DNA of 64,000 bases from Wyeomyia smithii (taxonomy: Eukaryota; Arthropoda; Insecta; Diptera; Culicidae), in contig NC_073696.1 of the NCBI RefSeq assembly GCF_029784165.1, positions 45,835,858 through 45,899,857 of the forward strand, given 5' to 3'. The position numbers were made by a program, and so were the translations under genes. The notes under the pieces were generated by a model. The model did no database searches, was not told the origin of the DNA, and saw only the letters and a program-made list of their open reading frames with translations. Positions 23,189 to 37,548 of this stretch are shown piece after piece; the stretch's first letter is position 1, and each line of letters starts with the position of its first letter.

Positions 23189-25510
23189 ATGAACCCGCAA
23201 GATGAAATAGCAACAACATCATTAGCTATCGAAAACCCAATGAGTCATATACCCAAGCATGATGTTGCTGTTTTTGGTGTGTCTTCTGATTTGAATGATA
23301 TTAATTTACCAACCGATCTGGATATCTTGAGATATTATTTTTACTTAAGCGAACGTGCAAAAACAGAACAAAAAAAGTTTTCTTATAAACAATTCTCTAA
23401 TCACGTAACAGATAGGTTGGTTGGAATTTGGGAAAAACTTGGTATGGAAATAATTTCAAAAAAATATGTTGCTGTTAAATTGAATAGATTGGTTGACAAA
23501 TACCAAGCCGAAATTAAGAAGACGAATAGAGACCTTTTAGTGTTTACCGGTACTCTGAACGAATTTTTTTATATTGGAGCATGTAAATGCGATTTGAAGG
23601 CGGCTCAATGTAACTGCGGTTTGGTTCCAGAACGCCTCAAAGAGTTTATGCCCGATCAACATAAACAGAGAAGACTAACAATTGATGCATTTCTGATGGA
23701 AATTGAAGAGCAAGGGACATCGTCATCAATGCCAACAATGCCAACATACGAAGATCCCGATGATACAATATACGTAGACGTACCGATGACGGTTGATGAA
23801 GATGTTATGAATAGAAGCACAAGTTCACAATACACAGAAAGATAAGATTGTTTTAACTTTGCCTTGATGTGTGACAGATTTGGTGTGTCTGATAGAGTAG
23901 CGTCAGCATTGGCAACCAGTCTTTTCAAAGATTTTGAAATGAAAGATCAGCATGGCGAACCTCTCATCATGGATAAATCGAAAGTTCGTAGAGAAAGAGA
24001 GAAATGCAGACAAATAGTGCTCCGCAAAAGGTTTGATGATTCCAGTTTAATAGCGTTTTCATTCGACGGCAGAAAAAATGATACTTATACGAGAGAAAAA
24101 ATTGATGGTAAGTATCATAGTAGGATGGTAAAAGAACCTCACCTTGTTATTTTGAGAGAACCGAATTCTCGATTGATTGGTTACGCAAGACTGGTAGAGG
24201 AAAGTGCTGAATACAAAACAACAAAATTGAATGAATTTTTCAACGATAAAAACATATCTCTGGATGCATTGATTGGCATATGCACTGACGGTGAGCCAAC
24301 AAACACTGGCACACACGGTGGAATTATACGAAGATTCGAATTGCTGCTAAAAAGATCATTGCATTGGTTTGTTTGCCTTCTACACTTCAACGAACTTCCG
24401 TTTCGACATTTGTTTGGGGTTTTGGATAAATCATCCACCACTGGACCAACATCAACAACCGGGAAACTAAGCAAGCAAATTGAAAATTCTGAAGCACTTC
24501 CGGTAAGTCATTGCTATCACTCATTTATTATAATTTTCTAACATTTTGAAAGGTTGAAATCATAATAAATTTATTTAATTATTATATATTTTTAGGTGGT
24601 GAGCGACTTTCAGAGAATTGCGTTGGAAAATATGCCTCCTGTTGCAGAACAGCACGAATATTCCACCGATTCGCAGTACTTATACGACATGGCACATGCA
24701 ATTTCTAATGACGTGGTTTCTGTGGATCTGGCTAACATAAAACCAGGGAAAATTGTACATTCTCGCTGGCTCACCAAGGCCGCTAGATTATTACGATTAT
24801 GTGTGACAATGAAAAAACCACCTAAAAATTTAAGAATTCTGGTTGAATTTATTAATTTAGTAGTATTTAGTAAATTTAGTATTTATTTAGTATTTATTTT
24901 CTAGTATTTACTTAATTTTGTAAATTAAGGTTTATGTGCCAATGTATTTTAATATCAAGTATTACAGCTCTGTCGTGTACGGTAGTGTATTATTTTTCAA
25001 GTACAATTTCTGGAGCCAAATTTACGCACTGTTGTCAATCATGTAATTAAAAATAATCCATATTTTGCACATTCGGAAAATATCTTGCTATCAATGTTGT
25101 TTGATGATAGGAAAGAGGTGCGCGACTCTGCTATCAAGAAAATTTTACGATATCGAGACAATGTTGAAGACCCATCGGAACTTAGAGAATATAAAAAACC
25201 AGATATAAACTTCCATTGCTTCGATTACACGAAAATGATCGATTTGACTGATAAAAATAACGTATTTGAACCACCATTCACGCGAATCATTCCGTATGAA
25301 ACATTGATAGCATATTTAAATGAAGATGATTCACCATTTACTGATCCGCACATTCCATTACATATACAAGGAACGGAACAACACGTTCAACTGCTAGCTA
25401 GCGTTTCCAAACGAGTAATATCGGAAAATGTAGAGGCTGTTATGGAGGCGACATTAGAGAGCCGTGCGAAATTGCCCAGTGTTGAAACCAAAAAAAACTT
25501 CAAACAATAA
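23189..25510 (+). pseudogene. putative DDE transposase, near-complete, one nonsense codon and a late frameshift
   Basis: A single frame runs from ATG 23189 to 24502, broken only by TAA at 23843-23845; the codons after it (DCFNFALMCDRFGVSD) continue the same protein. It has an N-terminal helical region, then a Cys cluster CKCDLKAAQCNC (residues about 134-145). Candidate catalytic aspartates lie in FSFDGRKNDT (D293) and CTDGEPTNTG (D367), followed by HWFVCLLHFNELPFRHLF from residue 392. A 93-bp intron (24503-24595, gtaagt...tttttag) joins to 24596. A second AT-rich gap ends near 24929, then KVYVPMYFNIK, then a frameshift before 25010 and an open frame to TAA 25508-25510. AATAAA follows at 25541. 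I recall similar proteins as common in arthropod genomes but cannot name the superfamily. Confidence 0.75.
24503..24595 (+). other. intron in transposase gene (93 bp)
   Basis: Donor GTAAGT after codon CCG and acceptor TTTTTAG before GTG join the frames exactly (…EALP / VVSDFQR…). The short size and canonical ends are typical of insect introns. It shows the gene was transcribed by Pol II and spliced in its source. Confidence 0.75.
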
Positions 25511-25745
25511 TCTTTTAGTTTCTTTCCTATGTTCTGATCGAATAAATTTTTAAGGAGAAAACAAAAATCCAAAAACAAAAAAAAAAAACATTTTTTTCCT
25601 AGAAACTTCATTTGTGCGAAAAAATAATAGCCATTTCACTGATTTTTGTCATATAAAGTGCCAAAAATGGTGATTTTTTGATATTTTTTTATATTTTTGT
25701 ATGGGGGGTCCCAGGGGGGTAACACTAGCATGGGTGGGTCCGGGG

Positions 25746-28665
<2,920 letters not shown>

Positions 28666-28795
28666 GTTGGAAAGAGGGAGGAAATATTGATTGGAACTTG
28701 CGTAACGTATTTATTGGATGCCATTGCCGTTCTAACTACGGCTTGCGGTATTAGAAAACTACCATCAAACGACGCGGTGCTAACTTCAATTGAGA
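28666..28795. other. short unassigned spacer
   Basis: Non-coding sequence between the inverted repeat copy and the hAT element at 28804. Confidence 0.35.
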
Positions 28796-28803
28796 CGCTG
28801 AAG

Positions 28804-29881
28804 CAGGGCCGGCGTCACACTATTTGGCCGAGTGGGTAATAAGGAATGGGGAAGATTAATGGGTGGCCTTCCAATAGTTAACCGGAATAATTGCCATGGC
28901 GGACGAGAACATGCGTGTAGGCATGTTTTGAGTTCTTTCTTCGTTTTATTTATCAATTTTCGCGACAAAATTGTCGAAGTAGATCTTATTTTTTAGTTTT
29001 GCCAAGAAACCCTCGATGGGGCCAGCTAGGGGACGCCTCGTCCACCGATTGCTTTGAGTAGTGGGTCGACGGCTGATCCAACCAGTACACCGCATTTTCG
29101 CCCTAATGGTATTTCTTGATGAACGACGCAACTTCCGGTAGGCACTTCTAACTATAAATTTCCCTGTTCACGACCAGTCCGGAGCGAAAGCAACTTTGAC
29201 AACCCCTCATCAGCCAGAGTAGCACCTTTTTGAGGAACTTGGTGTGTAAAATGAAATTTCCCTCGGAGCTCACTTGCTCGTGAAGAAAATTAAATACAAA
29301 GCGCCCTGCCAGTCGTTGCCATCCATGTTCGCCAGGCAATTTTCACAGTTGGGCCGGTGGCACCAACCGTCCGACCAAGCGCACGCAGCGATGTAGCCAC
29401 TTTTACCTCGGTCTTCCTCTTCAGCATCCTTTGGAGCTTCTTATCGCTCAGGGTCGTCGGCCGTTCGGAACTGGGTTTTCTTTCGATGCTTTGATTCCAA
29501 TAGTGCCAAGATCATATAGATGTCGGAACGGGTGTATCCGGCGTCCACGAAGTGTCGCATGTCCACGAAGTGTCGGACTTCTGGTAAGGCTTATATACAG
29601 TAGTGAAAGTCTCACTTTTCTGACCAATGAAAAAAATGCACAAGAGTATCGGAATCGAAATTTTGTTTGTTTGATAGCAAATCGCTTAGAAATGCATGCA
29701 ATCTGCAGATATCCATTGAAAGGTGGTCGCTCGCACATGTGCACGGCAATTTCAAGTTTGGAACAATGAAAACATTACATTTTTTGGTTTTGTCTGATAA
29801 TTCCGTGTGGGTAAGTACCCACAGAGATATTTTCCGAGTGGGTACTACAACCCATACTACCCACATCAAACGTCGGCCCTG
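28804..29881. mobile_element. hAT element with perfect 8-bp TSD carrying a mariner copy (1078 bp)
   Basis: Left end CAGGGCCGGCGTCACAC and right end CGTCGGCCCTG are inverted, flanked by identical CGCTGAAG at 28796-28803 and 29882-29889. GTGGGTA-type motifs occur just inside both ends. Most of its interior (about 28830-29720) is a minus-strand mariner-family element, which therefore inserted into a small hAT MITE. Confidence 0.88.
28880..29585 (-). pseudogene. mariner-family transposase, reverse copy, most domains present but broken
   Basis: Reading the minus strand from 29585: VRHFVDAGYT..., LSDKKLQRMLKR, then after a gap GEHGWQRLAGRFVF, KFLKKVLLWL, VVNREIYS, an uninterrupted junction across the site where the plus-strand copy is split at 18834/30100, and a C-terminal stretch to about 28930 with Asn/Lys-rich residues. 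Several stops and frameshifts divide it. It belongs to the same family as the pieces at 14.0, 18.6, 30.1 and 59.6 kb and supplies the uninterrupted comparison for the split site. Confidence 0.75.
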
Positions 29882-30099
29882 CGCTGAAGGAAAGGAAAGG
29901 GTCTCTCTCTCCGTTACTCTCTCCGTCGATTGAAATAGTCATTAGTTACATTTGAAAGATGAAGTGATTCGTTGACAGTAGCCGAAAGGAATCAAGTGAA
30001 AATGAAACTGTTCGAATCGAAATGAGAGCGCGAGTATATCAGCTTCATTGTTTTGTTTCGAAAATGCAGAGGTTGAGATGAATAATGGAGCGATTACCC

Positions 30100-30400
30100 T
30101 ACGAGGTGCCTGCCTGCGTCGTTCATCAAGGAATACCATAAGGGTGAAGACACGGTGTTCGGTCAGATTTAGGGTCGGCCCACTACTCGAAGCGATCGTT
30201 GAAGGAGATGGAGCGGCTGAATATCGATGTGGTACCGAAGTCGGCGAAACCGCCCAACGTCCCCCAGCTGCGCCCCAACGAAAATTTCTGGGCAAACTTG
30301 AAGTGCAAGATTTAATCCAACAATTTTGTCGCGAAAATGGAGGAGGAAATAATAAAAAAAAAAACGAAGAAAAAGCTTAAAAACATGCCTACACGCATGT
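30100..30400 (+). pseudogene. mariner-family transposase, C-terminal remnant
   Basis: Begins at TA with a frame reading R-G-A-C-L then (shifted) SFIKEYHKGEDTVFGQI, a stop, a segment matching the catalytic-core end (RLNIDVVPKSAKPPNVPQL in the best frame) and a lysine-rich C-terminus. This is the portion missing from the 18.6-kb fragment. Stop codons and frameshifts rule out function. Confidence 0.72.
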
Positions 30401-30599
30401 TTTTGTCCGCCATGGCGAATGTTCTGGTTAACTGCCAGAAGGCCACTCGCAAGGGCGTAAAATTTTTTTGCAAATAAGATAATATAATTACCTACCATTA
30501 ATGGGAAATTTATCCACCTCAATTTTCTGTCTTAGTTTTTTTTTTCATCACCATCTGAAAAAAGTCCATTTTTTACCGCAAACATTATTCAATAGCAAA

Positions 30600-33500
30600 A
30601 AAATCTTCTCTGAGACGTTTATCACTATGCAAGAAAATATAGATTCAGACAGCTTTTTCTTGAGAATATTTCACAGCAAATTCACACACTAATTTTGATT
30701 CTACGATGCCTGGAACAAAATGAATAATTTTTCAAAGCAATCGAATCATTCCAAATTTTTTACATTTGCTTTTTGGTTATAGGTTTCGTGGAGACCACTC
30801 CGCTTTTATATATAAATATAAATTAAATTTATAAATAAAAGCTTTTATGTCATAACCATCCTTTAGAACTTGACTTTCAATGAATTTCAATGAAAAAGAA
30901 TCTATGGAAAATCGTTCTGATATTTTTATGTTTTTTCCTTGTCAAAGCTAAAGACCATCAGCATAAATTCTTCCATTGCATCGCCTGACCGAGCCACAAT
31001 ACCGCCTATAAATCCCAGCCAATTTTGACACTGCTACCACAGTTTGACGGTAGTCTAGGGAATCCTCCGAAAGTGCCATTAGTATTATATGTAACAACCT
31101 CGCTTATCAGACGGCAGACTTTTACGCTGAGCTGAATTACAAAGTTATGTGCCGAGTCTCGTAACAACGTTACGTTTCAGTGGGCACGAACTACCGCAAG
31201 TCTTTACACGTACGCTCATTTCACCATAAGGACAGCAGTTCTATTTCAGACTACCGATAAAAACAAACTCAACGAGCGACACTTTTTCCCACCGAGTGAC
31301 ATCCAAGTACCTGAAAAAATTATGTGGGCTCAAAAGTTGCGATGAAATGGTATTTTTAAATGACGGTCGTAAGCGAAATAGCTGTTTCAGGAATGAACTG
31401 AAAACTTCAACATTTTTTCAACTTTCTTCATATGTGAGTCAAATTGCAAGTACTGAATCTCTTCATACTATGCTTTTAGTAGCATGTAATAAAAGCAAAA
31501 TTGCATTTTTTATTATTTATTTTCAAAACATCAACATTCCAATCTATGACCACGTACAAGGATTTTAATCAATTTGAAGTTTCTAGGAATGACATTAGAG
31601 CGAGCTGCTCGGCCGGTCCCATTCTCTGCACAATTTTATGATTAAGAAATACTTTCCAACTTTGTCATGGTTGGAAAAGTTGTGCACCAACTGGCAGAAT
31701 GAACCCTCCCTCTTTCCAGCGCTGAAAGGTTGTTTTCATGACCAGTCGACTTTTTGTGCTCTTTTTACTACCGGCGGCGGCGTGTCGGGGTGTTGTGTGC
31801 GTGAGGCGCTCGCTGCAGTCGCAGAATGGGCCTACAGGGTAAACGGCGATTGCCAACAGCAGCAGCAGCGGCATCAGAATGAACCAGCGAAAATATTAGG
31901 ACGTAATTATACGGTCCTTCTTGAAAAGGGTATTAATTAAAGGAAAACAAAACTACCAACTCTGAGAGCAATATTTTCTCCACGGGTGCCGATGAAAAGT
32001 TGGACCACCGCAGCCGCACACAGAATTCCACACCAATTGGGAAATAATTCTAACTTAAACAATTAGGTCCAGACCCGAAAGCTGCGGTTCTCTTTCATAA
32101 CTGGTAGCGGCTTAAATTTTGATTCATCTAGTGGGGTGATCTTTACTTTCTGGTTCATATATAACCGATATGAACGGAGGTCCAAGGGCGACAATCAATT
32201 GATCAGATTTCGACGACTTATTTTATATATTTTTCACCATTTAACTTTTGCGTGTTTCATTTTAGCGTAGATATTTTTTTCTATCCAATAGCCAAATAAT
32301 GAGTATGTTTCATTCAACGGAAGAAAAGTGCCGTTTCCCTATGTAAGCGATTATCGTTGTTTTATGTTCGATATAAATTTTAGCGTACTGCAGTTTTCAT
32401 GCAACCGCAATATGATCACCAGGGTTGATATTTCTTGACACTCTTGAGTGAAAGTGAAAAAAAGCGTCCATAAACGTTATTTTTTTACAATCCTTTCAGA
32501 GTTCTCCCTTCCCGCTTTTTGCATGGAAGTGAACTGTCAAAACACCTCATTATATTTCATGCGATGGAAGCAAGACAACAAAATCAGTTTATCAGTTAAC
32601 GAAGATTGTCAAGGCATCGGTCAGTGTCAGTGAAAAAGTGTTTCGGTGAGGTTCATTTTGGTTGAGTGGACTGTTTGTTTTTCTTTTTCGCTTTGAAGTG
32701 AAGATCATTTGGTTGGATTTGTCGTCAAAATGTATTCCGTAACCGTGAACGATGCGCGCGATCTATTTCATCTGAGTATAACAGCACGTTACTAGGACGA
32801 AAATCTGGTGTATCTGAAAGAGTGCTGCGATCATTGGAAGTGAAAATTGAAAATGATTGGCTGTAATTTTCGGAGAATTTTGCTGGGGAAAATGACTTTT
32901 ATCAGCACTGATGATCACTCTCACGACTTACTCCCTGTAGCCTTCATAAAAATATTAACGAGGGTTATAGCTGCAATTAAATAAGTATAAAAAAATAAAT
33001 AAAACCTAACAGCACCAGATATGTCATTAAAGCAAATCTTCACGACGAGCGAGAATAAAGCTAAAATAACATCTGAGATACTTAAATTCCTATCAATTTA
33101 ATAAAAGCAAAAAGATTATCATTAACATAGTTTTGCACTATATGCAAACTGGAAAATATAAAAAGCTAACATTATGCAGCCAGTCTGCGAGAGAAAGATA
33201 AAAGTTCGAATTTCATCGGGGTACTTCTAGCATCATCGATATAATCCATTCAATCATACGGCAAGTCACGAAAAGTCCTCATTATTTTCGGGCCGTCAAT
33301 TACCGTCCCGAGTGAATACCGAAGGAGGTGGGTAGGGAATACCCGAAATATAGAACGCATACCGAAGTAAATCCTCGGCGCAAGCAGTGCAAAGTCGCAA
33401 TTAATCAAAGCACTTAACAGGATAACAATGGACATCGAACCGTCAATTTTGTTGCGAAGCTGTGCCGATGAATTTTCTGAATAATATTGGTTGGAAAATT

Positions 33501-35120
33501 TGCTTCCTCGTTAAATTTACTTTACCCTTTCAATATTTCTGCTCTCTGATATGAGACAAATAAGGTTTTCATCATCAATCATTCGATGCCTTTCCACCAG
33601 CCGAGTTTTTTACTCTAAAACATGTGTTCGAAAACCTGACGAAGTGCGTGTGAATTTTTTGCACCAACAATCTGCACCATCAATATGCTTTCTAAGAAAA
33701 AATTCGAAACCGTGAATGGAGAAACCCCATTGAACCGCGTTTTTGCCTTAGAGTGTGCACACCCCCAAAGGTACCTACACCGTTTCGGTATTGAAAACTA
33801 AGCCTTCACTGCTCGCACTGGCTGCTGCAGAAAGGCTTTCGAATGTGCTAAATATAGGGAGCGAAAAAATCCATCCCAAACAAGACGCCGAATCAGCGTG
33901 AAATACTGACATAAACTTTGTATCAACCATCGCGAGGGAACGACTTTGTTGGTGATTATGTTTTGCCTCGTATTTCAGGACTTGAAAATTGGTTGGAAAA
34001 TGGCTTAATAATGGTGTTGTGAATCTATAAGTTTGTGACCGATTGCCGGGTTGTTTGAGCAACATATTTTAAACTTTTGCCGTATCAAAAATAAATCAAC
34101 CAGGAATCAGTACCCTGATATGTGATTGAGCTTTGTTTGGATTTTTTTCCCTGCTTCAATTGCTACACACTCAACATTGTTGAACTGACACTTACACGAT
34201 CATTATACTGTGTCAAACGGATTTCCACTTTTCCCGCTTGGATCAAGGTACATACGTTCACTTTCATGGGCACGTACAACATCACCGGATGAATACAATT
34301 CCTTTTTGCCAATGAAAAAGTCAAACACCAAAAGAGGCATGTCACCATCAGCAAGCCGTATGCTTATCCGAACGTATCGTACGATGCTATTGGGGAGGCT
34401 TTACTGTCGTTACGCCACTCCCACGCAATATGGAAGCGATTTTAGACAAACAGACGGCTTGAAGCATTTCTGCCGTATTTCAGCCACATTCCGGTTTCTC
34501 ATTAAAGAAGGGGAAATATTATCAAAAGCAGTCCCCACGGATCATGGCTCTCAGTGTCACGGTAGATGTCATTTTGTAATCAAGAGAAATTGCTAGCCAA
34601 CTCATTGCATGAGCTTTCAAATTTTTCCTGCTTGCTACACATCAGTTATTCGTCAATCATCAAACGAGATCGTCCTTCACTCGCTCTTGACACACAAATG
34701 CGTTGACACGTGCGTCGAGTACTTTATTTTGAGCAAATATTAAAAAAAAACAACCTTTACCAGCGCTTATGAAGCCGATGAAGCCTTTCCACGGATATGA
34801 AAACTTGAAGCACAAACGCTTAAAGCAAGCCCATCCTTTTAACCCCATGGGGGCTGCTAAGCTTATTAAAAGTAAACATGAAACGTCTCCGTACATCGCA
34901 CACCTTATTCTTAGTGGATGCCTTTGGTTTTGGTATATGACAGATTACTCTCTGGAAAATAATTTGCCGGCTGGATGGTTTCGCGTTACACGTGAGCTAT
35001 TGTTTGCATCTCACGATATTGGTGTCGAAAGGATTTTTTTTCTAAATCTGATGTCTAAATCTTTTCGTTACTTTTCAGAAGAAAAGGTGATTTCTTTTTT
35101 GGGATTTTACTGAGGGTTCT
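30600..35120. other. 4.5 kb with no recognised gene or element
   Basis: Mostly AT-rich, with a less AT-rich patch at 31640-31900 (CGGCGG and a CAGCAGCAGCAG run) and another near 32550-32780. The frame 31638-31940 (100 codons, plus) and the Leu-rich antisense frame 31874-31665 both pass through the CAG run and are unsupported. The block 32560-32720 (dense gtgaaagtg/tcagtgtcagtg) resembles an insect 5' leader but I cannot link it to a coding exon. This is the best candidate for single-copy host DNA in the window. Confidence 0.35.
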
Positions 35121-35129
35121 ACGATATTT

Positions 35130-35775
35130 TATAATTTTTATATACTTTGTCAAGCACTCGTTGGATGTGTGCGGTCGTCGCGGATTCCGACCGTATCTAT
35201 AAAAAAATGCATTCAAACATCTTAGTATAGTATTCGATTTGTTATAACGTACTGCATCTCTGGTCAGAATTTCAACATCATCGTACAATACATTTTTAAG
35301 TTAGGCTCTTTTGAAGGTCGTAGAGTACAAAAAGAGATATGATAACGATGAAATACTCATTGCAAGGCACGTTTTTTCACAATTTCATTAAATCCTTGGG
35401 CAACATTGGAAATGAAACCAAGTTGTCGATTGGTATTAGGAATTATCGAGGTGTAGTGGTTGTTGAATGACAGTATTGCATCCAGTGCGACTCCCAAGTC
35501 ATTCATTTTCTCTACCCTTCGTAGTGAAATCCCGTTAATGCAATAATCAAGTAAAACCGTTTTTTGTGCGATGGAACGAAGTATTTTGGTAGGCTAACAA
35601 TTAGTATGTTGCGAGAGTACCAGGCCATAAACAAATTCAGCCGTTTTAGCAAATAGTGGCAGTCTTTATTTGAACGAATCACCATATATATATGTTCAAG
35701 TCATCGTCGTAGAAGAGTTTGGAACTCAAACGCAATTTCAAAGCAACGTCGTTGAAGAATATCGTAAACATCAAG
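35130..35775 (-). pseudogene. Jockey-like LINE reverse transcriptase remnant
   Basis: Minus-strand translation from about 35765 gives IFFNDVALKLRLSSKLFYDD followed by DLNIY, matching the FINDI...LLYADDLKIY core of Jockey-clade RTs. Further on it gives INGISLRRVEKMNDLGVALD and NRQLGFISNVAQGF from the thumb region. The catalytic DD is kept, but at least five stop codons interrupt the rest. Only this RT segment remains, about 215 codons. It ends at about 35775, next to the 5' leader of the plus-strand LINE. It lies outside any long open frame and is easily missed. Confidence 0.72.
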
Positions 35776-35784
35776 GCTTAAGTT

Positions 35785-36234
35785 TCATTCTGTGCCGAAC
35801 ACGCATCAGTATCGGACGTGTGATCGGTGATCGCTCCGATAGAATATAAAATAAAAGACGTGTGAACAAGTGTTGGCATTGTTTGCCTTGTCGAGTGAAA
35901 TAAATCCGGGTTCAAGGTCGCGCCTTTGTGCAGCTGTTTCGCATCGTGACTACCAGCTGGTGCGTAAGCCGATTTGGCTGCTGGCTGAATTGTGCTACAG
36001 CAGTGGACGAGACACAAAAGAGGAAAAAGAAGAAGCCATCAGTTGACAGTGAGTTGTATCGCTGTGTGGAGTGATCTCACACCTGGCTCGCTGCTGGTGG
36101 CTGTTTGGTGCTGCTGTATTGGTGCTGCTGGCTGTAACGGCTGCAACTTCGAACGATCGGACAACCAACCTTACTGGAAGGGAGAAGTAAAAAGGTACGT
36201 GCTCTTGTCGGCGCTAGTGCGCTAGACTTAGCGG
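35785..36234 (+). promoter_or_regulatory. LINE 5' leader / presumed internal promoter
   Basis: Between the Jockey remnant and the first ATG of ORF1. It has higher GC than the flanks and contains CATCAGTATCGGACGTG near 35806, resembling an initiator with downstream elements as used by TATA-less LINE promoters. Repeated GCTGCTGG/TGGTGCTGCTG phrases occur near 36090-36140. Promoter activity is inferred from position. Confidence 0.45.
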
Positions 36235-37548
36235 GATGGATGCAGATCCCGCCTCCCGCGCCACCATCCCCGAACCCCTCTGACCCTGACCCTTTTGTTA
36301 CCCCCTCCCCTGTTCATTCTTCAGTCCCCCCTCGCCCCAGGCTTTACCCAGACGGAGCCCAGGGCAGCTATACTGTCTATTTTCGGCCAAAGGCGGGACC
36401 GAAATCGAAACAGTTGAACCTCTTGCAGATTTCTAAAGACCTGACGAAGGAGTACAAGGGCGTGACCGAAATTTCCAAGGTCCGGCCTAACAAGCTCCGT
36501 GTCGTGGTCAGTAACCTGAAAGAGGCCAACGATATAGCTTGCTCTAGGCTCTTCACACGCGAGTATCGCGTTTACATACCCGCACGAGACGTGGAGATCG
36601 ACGGTGTCATAACCGATTCGAGTCTGTCCGTCGAGTGTATACTGGAAAGTGCCAAAGGGTGCTTTAAAAACAAAACCTATCCCGATGTAAAGGTGCTCGA
36701 CTGCAAGCAATTGCGGTCAGCATCGATCATCAGCGCTACCAAGCCACGTCTCGATCCACCGGGTTCGTCTCCCTGTGCGATTATATGTGCCTCGCGTCAT
36801 GAACTGCCTGAATTGTAAGCAGTTAGGCCACACCGCCGCCTACTGCTGCAATAAGGCACGTTGTGGCAAGTGTGGGGAGAATCATGCGGATGATTCCTGC
36901 AGTAAAAATGCTGAAAAATGCATTCACTGTGGGGAGAGTCAGCATGAGCTCTCGACATGTGCGGTGTACATGCAGCGCAGGGATAAAATAAAGAGGTCTC
37001 TCAAAGAGCGTTCGAAGCGTTCTTACGCTGAGCTGCTGAAGAAGACCGTTACCACTTCTCCCATTACATCAAACCCTTATGATCTGTTGTCCTCTGATGA
37101 AACCGATTCTGACGATTCACCAGCGGGAACATCTTACGCCAATCCTGGGGAGTCTAGAAAGAGGAAAAATATTTCCTCTCCTAAACTTCCCAGAAAAGGT
37201 CCTAAAAATTCTCAAAGTGAAATGAAAGTTACAAGCAAACCAAACAGTGCTGCGGAAAAACCGAAGCAAACTCCTCCTGGGCTTGCAAATTTAAAGTCCC
37301 AGAAGGAGTTCCCAGCATTGCCAGGAACATCTAAAACCCCAGTTGTTCCTTTTGCACATCCAGTTGATGAAACAAACTCTGGATTAGTGAAATTTTCTGA
37401 CATTGTGGACTGGATTTTTGAAAATTTCAATGTACCCGATCCAATTAAAATTTTTCTCACAGCATTTCTTCCAACAGTTAGATCATTTTTGAAGCAGTTG
37501 ACTGCCCAATGGCCCCTCCTTGCAGCGATTGTATCCTTCGATGTCTAA
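36235..37548 (+). pseudogene. LINE ORF1 (nucleic-acid-binding, three CCHC knuckles), two frameshifts
   Basis: ATG 36235 (MDADPASRATIPEP) starts in the same frame as the 3' part. The middle (about 36270-36750) is in another frame, open as 36240-36818, and the frame returns before 36775. Two compensating indels explain this. The middle encodes a folded segment (YTVYFRPK... TEISKVRPNKLRVVVSNL), resembling the RRM-like part of such proteins. Three knuckles follow: CLNCKQLGHTAAYC, CGKCGENHADDSC, CIHCGESQHELSTC, then a low-complexity Ser/Lys/Pro linker and a hydrophobic C-terminus. It would package element RNA. Its stop codon overlaps the ORF2 start (ATGTCTAA at 37541). Confidence 0.85.

Larger units (their letters stand above)
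22188..25745 (+). mobile_element. cut-and-paste DNA transposon with ~190-bp TIRs and unfamiliar DDE-like transposase
   Basis: 22188-22375 and 25548-25745 are long inverted repeats starting GACCCACCCATGCTAGTGTT. They share a CTGGGACCCCCC block, the AT-rich tail (ATATCAAAAAATCACCATTT) and the segment GGCACTTTATATGACAAAAA. The left arm has a few extra bases after the C-run. Between them lies one multi-exon plus-strand gene with a polyadenylation signal. A hAT MITE (22626-23042) sits between the left arm and the gene. No TSD is apparent. Without the MITE the element is about 3.1 kb. Confidence 0.85.

Noticed and set aside
31665..31874. Minus-strand frame starting MPLLLLLAIAVYPVG, resembling a signal peptide
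   Set aside because: The leucines come from a CAG/CTG run. No conserved motif, no start context and no neighbouring exon.
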